A stretch of DNA of 64,000 bases from Planctomycetota bacterium. GTDB taxonomy: Bacteria; Planctomycetota; SZUA-567; JAKLDR01. Position numbers and translations under genes: made by a program. Positions 9,165 to 17,179 of the stretch are shown here, piece after piece. The notes below the pieces were generated by a model. That model worked only from the letters and a program-made list of their open reading frames with translations. It ran no database searches and was not told the origin of the DNA. The DNA is taken from positions 1 through 64,000 of the forward strand of contig JAKLDR010000004.1 of the NCBI GenBank assembly GCA_022703445.1, written 5' to 3'. Each line of letters starts with the position of its first letter. Positions within the stretch are counted from its first letter, which is position 1.

Positions 9165-9197
9165 TCATATAGAACAAGTGCATTTCAGGAGATGAAA
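9164..9197 (+). promoter_or_regulatory. Candidate IclR operator half-sites and palindrome over the ribosome binding site
   Basis: TTC-N5-GAA (9164-9174) overlaps the -10/start site, and a perfect TTTCA-N5-TGAAA inverted repeat (9183-9197) brackets the AGGAG ribosome binding site. IclR-family regulators commonly bind such short A+T-rich palindromes next to their own promoter, so autorepression is plausible. This is an inference from position and symmetry only. Confidence 0.4.
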
Positions 9198-9198
9198 C

Positions 9199-9987
9199 AT
9201 GCTGGAAGCCGTCCGAAAGGCCCTCAAGGTGCTCGAAGCGGTGGCCGCCCGGCCCGAGGCCCCCACCCCCCTCGGCACTCTGGCCGACAGCGCCGGGCTG
9301 AACCCGGCAACCTGCGCGCACATTCTGGCCTCGTTGGTCGAGGCCGGGTATGTCGAGCAGGCCGGCCGGAAGCAGGGCTACACCCTGGGCCCGGCGGCCT
9401 ACGCGCTCTCCGCGCACGGGGCCTACCGCCGGGATCTGGTGCGCCTGGCCGAGCCGGTCATGGCCGGACTGGCCGGGAGCCTGGGGGAGACCGTGCTGCT
9501 GGCCGCCCTGCGGGGCGTGCGGCGGCTGGTGCTCCACGAGGTCGAGGGCGGCGGCCTGGTGCGGGTCCGGGCCGAGGCGCTCCGCGGCGACGACCCCTGC
9601 GAGACCGCCACCGGACGGGTGCTGCTCGCCGCGCTCTCCGGGGAGGAGCTGGCCGCCTTCCTCAAGGCCGCCGGCGCGCCCGGCAGGCGCTGGCCGGAGG
9701 CGGCCACGGCCGCGAAGCTGAGCGAGGAACTGGCCCGCATCCGCCAGGCCGGCCACGCCGTCGTGGACCGCGGGGAGGTCACCGGCCTGGCCTTCCCGGT
9801 CAGCCGGGGCGGGCGGGTGGTGGCCGCCCTGGGCCTCTTCCTGCCGACCTACCGGTTCACTGCCGCGCGTCGGCCGCAGCTGCTGGCCGCGCTCGGCGAG
9901 GCCGCGCAGGCCATCGGGGCCAAGTGCCAGGGCCTGGCCGTCGACCGGGCCAGGGCGAGGCTGGAAACGAAGGAGAAGCGGTCATGA
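9199..9987 (+). CDS. IclR-family transcriptional regulator
   Basis: A 262-residue regulator. Residues about 1-65 form the winged helix-turn-helix (RKALKVLEAVAARPE through LADSAGLNPATCAHILASL and GYTLGP). Residues about 80-250 form the IclR effector-binding (GAF-like) domain, with the characteristic ATGRVLLAAL and AFPVSRGGRVVAALGL. The ligand is unknown. An AGGAG ribosome binding site sits 8 bases before the ATG, and a near-consensus promoter lies upstream. Its stop overlaps the next start (ATGA), so the two iron-sulfur genes downstream are its most likely partners or targets. Confidence 0.93.
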   Translation: MLEAVRKALKVLEAVAARPEAPTPLGTLADSAGLNPATCAHILASLVEAGYVEQAGRKQGYTLGPAAYALSAHGAYRRDLVRLAEPVMAGLAGSLGETVLLAALRGVRRLVLHEVEGGGLVRVRAEALRGDDPCETATGRVLLAALSGEELAAFLKAAGAPGRRWPEAATAAKLSEELARIRQAGHAVVDRGEVTGLAFPVSRGGRVVAALGLFLPTYRFTAARRPQLLAALGEAAQAIGAKCQGLAVDRARARLETKEKRS

Positions 9988-10796
9988 ATGCCCAGGACGT
10001 CAAGGCATGGGCCCGGGAGTTCGGGGCTGACCTGGTCGGCATCGCGCCGGCCGCGCGCTTCGCGGAGCTCCCCCTCGAGCGCAGCCCGCTGGCCATCTTC
10101 CCGGAGTGCCGCTCGGTGCTGGTGGTGGGCCGGCGGATCCTGCGCGGCGCGCTGCGCGGCGTGGAGGAGGGCACCAACTTCCAGAGCACCTACGGCCTCT
10201 TCGGCTTCCGGTGGCTGGAGGACAATTTCCTGGCCAAAACCACCTACGACCTGACCTGCCGGATCGAGGCCGGGGGCTTCGAGGCCGTGCCGCTCTTCGG
10301 CTACTGCGAGGAGGGCATGCCCAGGGGACTGCCGGTGGCCGGAGGCAAGCCCGCGCCCAACGTCATCGTCGACCTGGACTTCGCCGCCCGGGCGGCCGGT
10401 CTCGGCGCGGTCGGCCGCGGCGGCTTCCTGCTCACGCCGGAGTACGGGACGCGCCAGCGTCTCGCGCTGGTCCTCACCGACGCCGAGCTCGAGGCTGCAG
10501 CGGCCTTCGAGGGTTCGGTCTGCGACGACTGCGGCTCCTGCGCCGCGGCCTGCCCCTTCGGGGCGATCGGCGGGTCGGGCGTCGACTACCGGGTGTGCGG
10601 CAAGTGCCCCAACGGGGCGACCAGCGGCCCGGGCCGCGGCTCGCGGCCCGACCGGCTGGCGGCGGCCTGCGCCCGCGCGTGCCTGGTGCACCTGGAGGGC
10701 GAGGGCAAGTGCCGCAACGCCTTCACCAACTGCTTCCGCAAGCGCGAGCCCTGGGCGCTTGACCTCTTCCGCCGGCCCTTGGAGACCAAGTCATGA
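9984..10796 (+). CDS. QueG-like 4Fe-4S protein, paralog 1
   Basis: A 270-residue cytoplasmic protein related to the epoxyqueuosine reductase / reductive-dehalogenase-like iron-sulfur family. The N-terminal half (ADLVGIAPAARF; FPECRSVLVVGRRI) is the QueG-type fold. The C-terminal half holds a ferredoxin cluster motif CDDCGSCAAACP (about residues 177-188) followed by CGKC and further cysteines. Only one complete CxxCxxCxxxCP is obvious, whereas true QueG has two, and the HEAT-like tail of QueG is missing. I therefore do not call it queG. ATGA overlaps couple it to iclR before it and to its paralog after it. Confidence 0.82.
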   Translation: MNAQDVKAWAREFGADLVGIAPAARFAELPLERSPLAIFPECRSVLVVGRRILRGALRGVEEGTNFQSTYGLFGFRWLEDNFLAKTTYDLTCRIEAGGFEAVPLFGYCEEGMPRGLPVAGGKPAPNVIVDLDFAARAAGLGAVGRGGFLLTPEYGTRQRLALVLTDAELEAAAAFEGSVCDDCGSCAAACPFGAIGGSGVDYRVCGKCPNGATSGPGRGSRPDRLAAACARACLVHLEGEGKCRNAFTNCFRKREPWALDLFRRPLETKS

Positions 10797-11905
10797 CCGC
10801 CAAGCTCACCGCCAGTATGGTCAAGGACGCGGCTTTCCGCGCCGGCTGCGGCGACGTGGGCATCGCCAACATCGGGCGTTTCGCCAACGCCCCGCGGATG
10901 ATGCACCCGCTCAACATCTTCCCGGACTGCCGGTCGGTGATCACCATCGTCCAGCCGATCCCGCGGGGGACCTACCGGGGCATCACCGAGGGCACCCACT
11001 GGGCCAACTACACCTTCTACAGCTACAACCGGCTGAACACGCTCTTCCGGCCGGCGGTGACTTTCGCGACCGCCTGCTTCATCGAGGACCACGGCTTCGA
11101 GGCCGTGCCCCTCTATCCGGGCGTCCCGGAGCGGCCCGGGGTCCAGGATCCGGTTCGGCCGGACCGGCCACCTCCGGAGATCAATCTCAACGTGCGCATC
11201 GCCGCGCTGGCCTGCGGCCTGGGCGAGATCGGCTGGAGCAAGGTGTTCATCCACCCGAAGTTCGGCCCGCGGGTGCGCCTGGGCACCATCCTCACCGACG
11301 CCGAGCTCGAGCCCGACCCGATCCCGGAGCAGGGCCGGCTCTGCAACCGCTGCATGCGCTGCGCCAGGGACTGCCCCGGCGGCGCCATCCCCCGACCGGG
11401 CGAGCGCCCGCCCGTCCGCATCGAGATCGAGGGCCGCGTCTTCGAATGGGGCGACGTGCACATGGGCCGCTGCACGCTGACCCATCACGGGATGAACTGG
11501 GAGGCCTCGCCCTTCCTCAAGAAGGACTTTCCGGGGATGCGGCTCGACGTGCGCAACACCGGCATGTCCGAGGAGGCCGCCTACAAGCTGACCTACCCGG
11601 CGGCAACCGCCGAATGGCCGGCCAGCGCGGAGTTCCCTTCGAGCGCCATTCTGCCCTACTACCACCAGATTAAGAGCCATATCGGCTACTTCGCGATCTG
11701 CGGCGCCAAGGGCTGCATCCGCAGTTGCATGGAGGGACAGGAGAAGCGCGGCTGTATCGGCCAGGCGAAGTTCCCGACCCCGGTCTTCCCGCGCAAGCCC
11801 TGGAGGCTCTCGCCGCCCGAGGATGACGCCTGCGGCGGCATAGCCGAGGGCTGCTTCCCAGCGATGTTCACCGAGCCGGACCGCAAGGCAGGCTGCTGGG
11901 AGTAG
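10793..11905 (+). CDS. QueG-like 4Fe-4S protein, paralog 2, with Cys-rich C-terminus
   Basis: A 370-residue paralog of the preceding gene. It shares the start region (GDVGIANIGRF; FPDCRSVITIVQPI) and the ferredoxin motif CNRCMRCARDCPGGAI near residues 183-198. It then extends by about 150 residues with more cysteines (CGAKGCIRSC, CGGIAEGC, C-terminal GCWE) that could hold another cluster or a corrinoid-facing site. This longer architecture resembles corrinoid/reductive-dehalogenase-type proteins, but no vitamin-B12 motif is seen. A 4-bp ATGA overlap with the previous gene suggests the two are made together and may form a heteromer. Confidence 0.8.
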   Translation: MTAKLTASMVKDAAFRAGCGDVGIANIGRFANAPRMMHPLNIFPDCRSVITIVQPIPRGTYRGITEGTHWANYTFYSYNRLNTLFRPAVTFATACFIEDHGFEAVPLYPGVPERPGVQDPVRPDRPPPEINLNVRIAALACGLGEIGWSKVFIHPKFGPRVRLGTILTDAELEPDPIPEQGRLCNRCMRCARDCPGGAIPRPGERPPVRIEIEGRVFEWGDVHMGRCTLTHHGMNWEASPFLKKDFPGMRLDVRNTGMSEEAAYKLTYPAATAEWPASAEFPSSAILPYYHQIKSHIGYFAICGAKGCIRSCMEGQEKRGCIGQAKFPTPVFPRKPWRLSPPEDDACGGIAEGCFPAMFTEPDRKAGCWE

Positions 11906-11991
11906 CGGCGGAGGGCAAAAGAGGAAGGATTAGACGAGGCAGCCAGCCCCGCAGCACTTCCTTCCGCCTTTACCCTTCAGTCGTCCGCCGT

Positions 11992-13056
11992 TCAATGGTG
12001 GTGCCCGTGTCCGTCGTCCGCGCCGCGCTCGTCGAAGGTGGCCGGCCCGGCGTGGTGGCCCTCCGCCGCACCGACGGTCTCGAACTGGAAGATGGCGTGG
12101 CCGATCCGGTACTTCTCGGAGACGAACCGCTCCAGGCGCACCCGGAGTTCCTCGGTCTGGGCCATGGTGGTCCCCGGGTCCAGGGCGATGTGCACGGTCA
12201 TGGCGTACATCGATGAGGTGATCTCCCAGACGTGCAGGTCGTGGACCTCGCGCACCTCCGCGTGCGCCGCGCAGATGGCCGCAGGGATGTCCGTGGCCCG
12301 GAGATGCTTCGGCCGCGACTCCAGCAGAACGTTGGCCGAGTCGCGCAGCAGCCTCCAGGCCGAGAAGCCGATCATCAGCGCGATGGCCGCCGACAGGATC
12401 GGGTCGATCCGCTCCCAGCCCGTAAAGCGTATGATCAGCGCCCCGGCCACCACGCCCACCGACGAGAGGGTGTCGCCGACCATGTGCAGGAAGGCGCCAC
12501 GGACATTGAGGTTGCCGTGGCCGGCGCCCATCAGCAGCATGGCGCCCGCCAGATTGGCGGCCAGACCGACCAGGGCGACGATCAGCATCCCGGTGTGGTG
12601 CACTTCGGTGGGCCGCACCAGCCGCACAACCGCCTCGTAGAGGATGTACAGGGTGGCGCCCACCAGGAGCAGGCCGTTGACGAAGGCCGCCAGTATCTCC
12701 GCCCGATAGAACCCGAAGCTGCGCGTGTCGGTGGCCGGCCGGGAGGCCAGGGCGATGGCCGAGAAAGCCAGGACCAGCGAGAAGAAGTCCGTGAGCATGT
12801 GCCCGGAGTCGCTCAGCAGCGCCAGCGACCCGGACAGCACGCCGCCGATGGCCTCGACGATCATCACCGCGCCGGTGATGATCACGCACAGCAGCAGCCG
12901 GTGGCGCTGCATCGAACGCAGGCTGTGGGCGTGGCCATGACCATGGCCGCCCTCGTGGCTGTGGCCGCCGCCGCAATCGTGCGCGCGATCGGACTCGTGC
13001 TCGTGCTTGTGGTCGTGGCCGTGATCGCAGCAGCCGGATTCCTGGGCGTGGGCCAA
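11992..13056 (-). CDS. Cation diffusion facilitator (CzcD/ZitB-type zinc exporter)
   Basis: Proton-coupled metal exporter of the inner membrane, probably for zinc. After a His/Asp-rich cytosolic N-terminus (HGHDHKHEHE; GGHGHGHAH) come six hydrophobic segments. TM2 carries SDSGHMLTDFF and TM5 carries FLHMVGDTLSSVGV, the paired HxxxD metal site. A cytosolic C-terminal domain (VREVHDLHVWEI) and a final His tail follow. I chose the TTG at 13056 because GGAGGAG lies 9 bases upstream of it; the frame extends to another TTG at 13107. It is divergent from tyrA, with no metal-responsive regulator adjacent. Confidence 0.9.
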   Translation of the reverse strand: MAHAQESGCCDHGHDHKHEHESDRAHDCGGGHSHEGGHGHGHAHSLRSMQRHRLLLCVIITGAVMIVEAIGGVLSGSLALLSDSGHMLTDFFSLVLAFSAIALASRPATDTRSFGFYRAEILAAFVNGLLLVGATLYILYEAVVRLVRPTEVHHTGMLIVALVGLAANLAGAMLLMGAGHGNLNVRGAFLHMVGDTLSSVGVVAGALIIRFTGWERIDPILSAAIALMIGFSAWRLLRDSANVLLESRPKHLRATDIPAAICAAHAEVREVHDLHVWEITSSMYAMTVHIALDPGTTMAQTEELRVRLERFVSEKYRIGHAIFQFETVGAAEGHHAGPATFDERGADDGHGHHH

Positions 13057-13123
13057 GTCCGTGATCTCCTCCGGCGCCAAGTTTCGCCGCGGCCGGCCGG
13101 GAATCAAGCTCCGGGCATCCCGG

Positions 13124-13152
13124 TTGACAGTGCCCGCGCCCGCCGTTACGAT
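13124..13152 (+). promoter_or_regulatory. Predicted sigma-70 promoter for tyrA
   Basis: TTGACA (13124-13129), 17-bp spacer, then TACGAT (13147-13152). It lies in the divergent gap just ahead of tyrA and would give a leader of about 20 bases containing the GGAGGAGG ribosome binding site. Confidence 0.6.
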
Positions 13153-13178
13153 GCCGCCGTCACCGGAGGAGGATGCCC

Positions 13179-14042
13179 TTGACCGAGAGATTCCAGCGCC
13201 TGGCCGTACTGGGAGTCGGCCTCCTGGGCGGAGCCATCGGCCGCGCCGCGCGCTCCGCCGGGCTGGCCACCACCGTCGCGGGCTACTGCCGCCGGGAGGA
13301 GGCCTGCCGCACGGCCCTGGCCGCCGGGACGGTCGACGAGTGCTTCATCGACCCGCTGGCCGCCGCGCGCGGCGCGGACCTGGCGGTGCTGGCCGTCGGG
13401 CCGGAGTCGGTGGCCGACCTGGCCGGGCGGATCGCGCCGGCCCTGGCCGACGGGGCCATCGTCACCGACGTGGCCAGCGTCAAGTCGCGCGTCGTGGCCG
13501 GGTGCACCGAGGCCCTGGGCCGCCGCGCGCGCTTCGTGGGCGCGCACCCGCTGGCCGGCTCCGAGAAGCGCGGGGCCGAGCATTCCGCGGAGGTCCGGCT
13601 GGCCGGCGCCCTGTGCGTCCTGACCCCCTGCGGCTCGACCGACCGCGCGGCCCTGGCCGCGGTCCGCGGCTTCTGGGAGGCCCTGGGGATGCGGGTGCTG
13701 GAGATTTCCCCCGAGGAACACGACGCCCGGCTGGCCCGCACCAGCCACCTGCCGCACCTGGCCGCCGCCGCGCTGGCCGTCTCGTCGCGGCCCGGCGACG
13801 AGCCCTTCTGCGCCACCGGCTGGCGCGACACCACCCGGGTGGCCTCCGGCGACCCGGCCATGTGGACGGAGATCGCCATGTCCAACCGCGAGGCACTGGC
13901 CGGCGAGCTCTACCGCCTGGCCCGCCGGGTCCAGGACGCCGCCGACCTGCTCACCGCCGGCGACGCCGCGGCCGTGCGCCGGTTCCTGGAGGCCGGCGCC
14001 GCCCGGCGCGCCGAGGTCCTCGGCGGGGAGCCCGCACCGTGA
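13179..14042 (+). CDS. tyrA: Prephenate/arogenate dehydrogenase (tyrosine biosynthesis)
   Basis: NAD(P)-dependent oxidative decarboxylase of the tyrosine branch. About 287 residues contain a Rossmann start LGVGLLGGAIG, the VASVK segment, the catalytic signature GAHPLAGSEKRGAEH and the C-terminal LPHLAAAALA helix. No ACT or chorismate mutase domain is fused. GGAGGAGG at 13165-13172 abuts the ATG at 13173, so the TTG at 13179, with 6-9 bases of spacing, is the better start. The stop overlaps the next gene by GTGA. A free ACT protein exists at 3.8 kb, but no link is shown. Confidence 0.9.
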   Translation: MTERFQRLAVLGVGLLGGAIGRAARSAGLATTVAGYCRREEACRTALAAGTVDECFIDPLAAARGADLAVLAVGPESVADLAGRIAPALADGAIVTDVASVKSRVVAGCTEALGRRARFVGAHPLAGSEKRGAEHSAEVRLAGALCVLTPCGSTDRAALAAVRGFWEALGMRVLEISPEEHDARLARTSHLPHLAAAALAVSSRPGDEPFCATGWRDTTRVASGDPAMWTEIAMSNREALAGELYRLARRVQDAADLLTAGDAAAVRRFLEAGAARRAEVLGGEPAP

Positions 14043-15313
14043 CCCGGCGCAGGCGCTACGTCCTGGCCGGCACCGGCGGCCGCGGCATCGCCATGTTCGC
14101 CCGGCCGCTGCTGGAGACCTTCACCCGCCACTGCGAACTGGTCGGACTCTTCGACAGCAACCCGCTGCGCATCGGAGGGGCCAACGCGCTGCTCGGCGCG
14201 GAACTGCCCGGCTACACCGACTACCGCCGGATGCTCCGCGAACTCGATCCCGACGCGGTGATCGTGGCCACCCGCGATTCGACGCACGCCCGGTACATCG
14301 TCGCGGCGCTGGCCGCCGGCAAGCGGGTGATCAGCGAGAAGCCGCTGTGCACCGACGCGGCGCAGGCCCGGGCGATCCTGGCCGCCGCGCAGCGCTTCCG
14401 GCGCCGGGGCGGCGCCTGCTGGGTCACCCACAACATGCGCTACGGCCCGGCCATCACCGAGATGAAGCGGCTGATCGACGCGGGGGCGATCGGCGGGCTC
14501 CGCGCGGTCAACTTCCACGAGAGCCTGGACCGCCGCCACGGCGCCGACTACTTCCGGCGCTGGCACCGGATGAAGGCCAACTCCGGCGGGCTGCTGATCC
14601 ACAAGGCCTCGCACCACTTCGACGCGCTCAACTGGCTGGTCGGGTCCATCCCCGACTCGCTCGTCGCCCGGGGCGGGACGGTCTTCTACGGCCGGAACGG
14701 GCCCTTCCGCGGCCGGCGCTGCTCCGGCTGCCGCCACGCGCGCCGGTGCGACTTCTTCGCCGACATGTGGGGCAACGAGCGCAACCGCCGGCTCTACCTC
14801 GAGGCCGAGGCGGCCGACGGCTACCTCCGGGACGGCTGCGTCTTCGACCCGGAGGTCGACATCGAGGACCAGGCCGGCGTGCTCTACTCCTACCGCAACG
14901 GCGTCCAGGCGGTCTACAGCCTGACCGCCTTCGCCAGCTACGAGGGCTGCCACATCCTGGTCGAGGGCACGAGGGGCCGGCTCGAGCTGCGCGAGGTCAT
15001 CGACACCCGGTGGGCCGCCGGCAACGTCACCGTCCACGGCCTGTCCGAGACGGTCGGCGAGGAGTTGGCCCTGTACAGCCCGGCCAAGGGCTACAGGCGG
15101 CTGCCGATCCCCAAGGTCGCCGGCAGCCACGGCGGGGCCGACCCCCAGCTGCAGCACGACTTCTTCGGCCGCCCCTGGGACGCGCCGCCGACCGCGCGGA
15201 TGGCGCCGGTCGAGCAGGCCGTCCAGGCGATCCTCATCGGCCACGCGGCCAACGCCTCGATCGCAAAGGGCGGCGCACCGGTAAGGGTGCAGGGGCTGCT
15301 GAAGAAGGGCTAG
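14039..15313 (+). CDS. Gfo/Idh/MocA-family oxidoreductase with inserted Cys cluster
   Basis: A 424-residue NAD(P)-dependent sugar-type oxidoreductase. The N-terminal Rossmann domain starts RYVLAGTGGRG and continues to the family signature ISEKPLCTD near residue 100. The C-terminal alpha/beta domain includes HKASHHFDALNWL, with the catalytic-type His. A Cys-rich insert CSGCRHARRCDFF near residues 224-236 is not part of the basic fold and could bind a metal. The frame is open far upstream, but the GTG at 14039, overlapping the tyrA stop, immediately precedes the Rossmann strand. The tyrA linkage is probably operon economy rather than a shared pathway. Confidence 0.87.
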   Translation: MTRRRRYVLAGTGGRGIAMFARPLLETFTRHCELVGLFDSNPLRIGGANALLGAELPGYTDYRRMLRELDPDAVIVATRDSTHARYIVAALAAGKRVISEKPLCTDAAQARAILAAAQRFRRRGGACWVTHNMRYGPAITEMKRLIDAGAIGGLRAVNFHESLDRRHGADYFRRWHRMKANSGGLLIHKASHHFDALNWLVGSIPDSLVARGGTVFYGRNGPFRGRRCSGCRHARRCDFFADMWGNERNRRLYLEAEAADGYLRDGCVFDPEVDIEDQAGVLYSYRNGVQAVYSLTAFASYEGCHILVEGTRGRLELREVIDTRWAAGNVTVHGLSETVGEELALYSPAKGYRRLPIPKVAGSHGGADPQLQHDFFGRPWDAPPTARMAPVEQAVQAILIGHAANASIAKGGAPVRVQGLLKKG

Positions 15314-16179
15314 CGCTCGGCGCCAGGCGCCTCAACTGCATCGCCTTCCGGATCGGTCGGGAGCTCGTTCTCGGACTCGCCGGGCAGGCGCTGGCGCCGG
15401 AAAAGGCTCTCGCTTCCAGCCAGGAACAGTCCAGCCACGATTATGTGGAAGAACGGGGCCAGGATCAAGGTCGGCACAAGGGCATGGGAGCAGAGGAACC
15501 GGAAGGCCGCCCCGATGACGGCCATCCAGAGCAGCGCAAGCGGCAGGGACAGGAAGGGACTCCGGGCCCGGAGCCCCGACCACACGCCGATGGCGAAGGC
15601 CAGGTAGACAGCCGCGCACCCGCTCACCGCAGCGAGCCCCCAGTGGAACAACTGCAGAGCAAGCCACAGCCAGCACCAGCCATCCAGGCGCACGACGTCC
15701 AACAAGAAGGAGTCACGCCGGACCGGCGACTCCGGAGCGACGACCGGCGGCACCAGGCACCCTAGGACCGCAACGACCACCGCCGGTGCAAGTGGGGCCG
15801 CAGATGCGAAGGCCCGGTCGCGGATGACGTCGTAGGACTCCATGGGCGTCAGGATCAGCTGCTCCATGGCATCGCCGCTGCGCTCGGGATGAAAGGAGAA
15901 GGCCCCGGCCGCACAGGCCGCGAGGACCAGCCACCCCCAGATCAGCGCGTGGGACTGTTCGCGGATCTCGTGACCGACCGGTCCGCCCAGGGTCGAACAC
16001 CATATGGCGATGGCTGCAAACACGAGCTCAACCGCCAGGCAGGTCAAGGCCACGGTCCAACGCTTCCACCGGATTGTCGCGCCCAAGCGGTAGGCCGGTG
16101 AGCGCGCAATGTGCCGCCACCTGGCCAGGGGATTACGCCAGCTCAGGTGCGGGGCGTCCAGCCTCTCGGACTGTTTCAC
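15310..16179 (-). CDS. ABC-2-like integral membrane protein
   Basis: A 289-residue protein with about six hydrophobic helices (for example WTVALTCLAVELVFAAIAIW near residue 40 and LIWGWLVLAACAAGAFSF near residue 80). The segment FHPERSGDAMEQLILTPMES between helices 2 and 3 resembles the coupling-helix region ERE..TLE.LLLTP of ABC-2 permeases, so an exporter permease is likely. No ATPase partner is adjacent. I chose the GTG at 16179, which overlaps the stop of the upstream epimerase (GTGA); the ATG at 16215 would overlap it by 40 bp. The 3' end overlaps the Gfo/Idh gene by 4 bp. Confidence 0.65.
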   Translation of the reverse strand: MKQSERLDAPHLSWRNPLARWRHIARSPAYRLGATIRWKRWTVALTCLAVELVFAAIAIWCSTLGGPVGHEIREQSHALIWGWLVLAACAAGAFSFHPERSGDAMEQLILTPMESYDVIRDRAFASAAPLAPAVVVAVLGCLVPPVVAPESPVRRDSFLLDVVRLDGWCWLWLALQLFHWGLAAVSGCAAVYLAFAIGVWSGLRARSPFLSLPLALLWMAVIGAAFRFLCSHALVPTLILAPFFHIIVAGLFLAGSESLFRRQRLPGESENELPTDPEGDAVEAPGAER

Positions 16180-17027
16180 GGAAGTTCCGACCGCCGGCCT
16201 CCGACGGTCGCCCATCTCCCGGCCAGCGCCGCCAGCCGCGCCAGGGCCGCGGCGCGATCCCCCTCCGCCGCCGCCGGGTGGATCTCGAACATCCGCCCGC
16301 CGGAGTAGCCGATTTCGTCGAGCGTCGCGGCCAGGCGGTCCCAGCCGGCCATGTCGCGCTCCGGCACGAGGTGGCAGTCAGGGCCGGGGCCGGGGTTGTC
16401 CTGGAGGTGCACGGCGAAGAGCCGCCCCCCGGCCAGGCGGGCCTCGTCGGCCGGGTCCAGGCCGTTGGCCCGGCTGTGGCCGGCGTCCAGGCAGACCCCC
16501 ACCTCGGGCCCGAAGCCGGCGATGAGCCGGAGCACATCCTCGACCGTGGTGAAGGGCCGCGGGTTGCCGATCTGCGGAGTGTTCTCCACGGCCACGCGCA
16601 GGCCCAGCTCCCAGGCCCGGGCCGCGAAGGCCGCCAGCGAGTCCCGCGACAGGGCGCGGCTGGCCGGCTGCAGGTCGGCGGGCACCGCCGTCCCGTGGTA
16701 GTTGGCGTGCCAGACCACCGTCCGGGCGCCGACCTCCGCCGCGGCGCGCAGGCACGCGCATGCCGCCCGGACCGATCCCAGCCGCACGGCCTCGTCGGGA
16801 TCGGCGTTGAGCCAGCCGTCGGGGGCGGTGTGCACCGAGCGGACCAGCAGCCCGGCGGCGTCCAGCGCCCGGCGCGTCGCCGCCGGGGCCGCGACCCAGT
16901 TGCCGAGCACCTCGGACCCGGCCGGCAGCTCGACCTCCCGGAAGCCGGCCGCGGCGACCATGGCCAGGGCCTCCCCGCGGCCGATGCCGGCCAGGAGGCT
17001 GAGGGAGACGCCGTAGATGGAGCTCAT
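16176..17027 (-). CDS. Sugar-phosphate isomerase/epimerase (xylose-isomerase-like TIM barrel), paralog 1
   Basis: A 283-residue AP-endonuclease-2-type TIM barrel. The divalent-metal ligands are visible in order: Glu in VAVENTP (about residue 148), Asp and His in VCLDAGHS, His in VHLQDN and Glu in FEIHP. The substrate is unknown. The frame is open upstream, but the ATG at 17027 gives MSSIYGVSLSLLAG, which matches the start of the neighbouring paralog (MNLRYGVSSCLAAG), so I placed the start there. It is followed at once by the ABC-2-like gene. Confidence 0.86.
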   Translation of the reverse strand: MSSIYGVSLSLLAGIGRGEALAMVAAAGFREVELPAGSEVLGNWVAAPAATRRALDAAGLLVRSVHTAPDGWLNADPDEAVRLGSVRAACACLRAAAEVGARTVVWHANYHGTAVPADLQPASRALSRDSLAAFAARAWELGLRVAVENTPQIGNPRPFTTVEDVLRLIAGFGPEVGVCLDAGHSRANGLDPADEARLAGGRLFAVHLQDNPGPGPDCHLVPERDMAGWDRLAATLDEIGYSGGRMFEIHPAAAEGDRAAALARLAALAGRWATVGGRRSELP

Positions 17028-17091
17028 GGCGTGCACTCTAGCCGCGCCGCACCGGCCCGCAACTGCCGGAGGCGTGGAATCCTGAATCCTC

Positions 17092-17179
17092 GGCCGCAAA
17101 GGAGCGCAAGAGTCGCGAAGAACCGCATCAGGAAGGCTCTGCGTCAAGCCCCTTGCGCATCTTGCGCTTCTTTGCGGCC
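17092..17179. repeat. Long palindromic repeat, copy B (GCAAAG/GCGCAAG modules)
   Basis: The left arm (17092-17120) and right arm (17152-17179) are inverted copies, both reading from the outside GGCCGCAAAG then GCGCAAGA. They differ by a few bases and one indel. The element lies between the two epimerase genes and overlaps the 3' end of the upstream one (stop at 17144), encoding its last ten or so residues. It shares the three-module arm design of copies A, C and D but has a different core. Confidence 0.75.

Noticed and set aside
9984-11905. QueG-like proteins considered as queG
   Set aside because: Only one clear ferredoxin motif each, two divergent paralogs and an IclR regulator do not fit tRNA queuosine modification.
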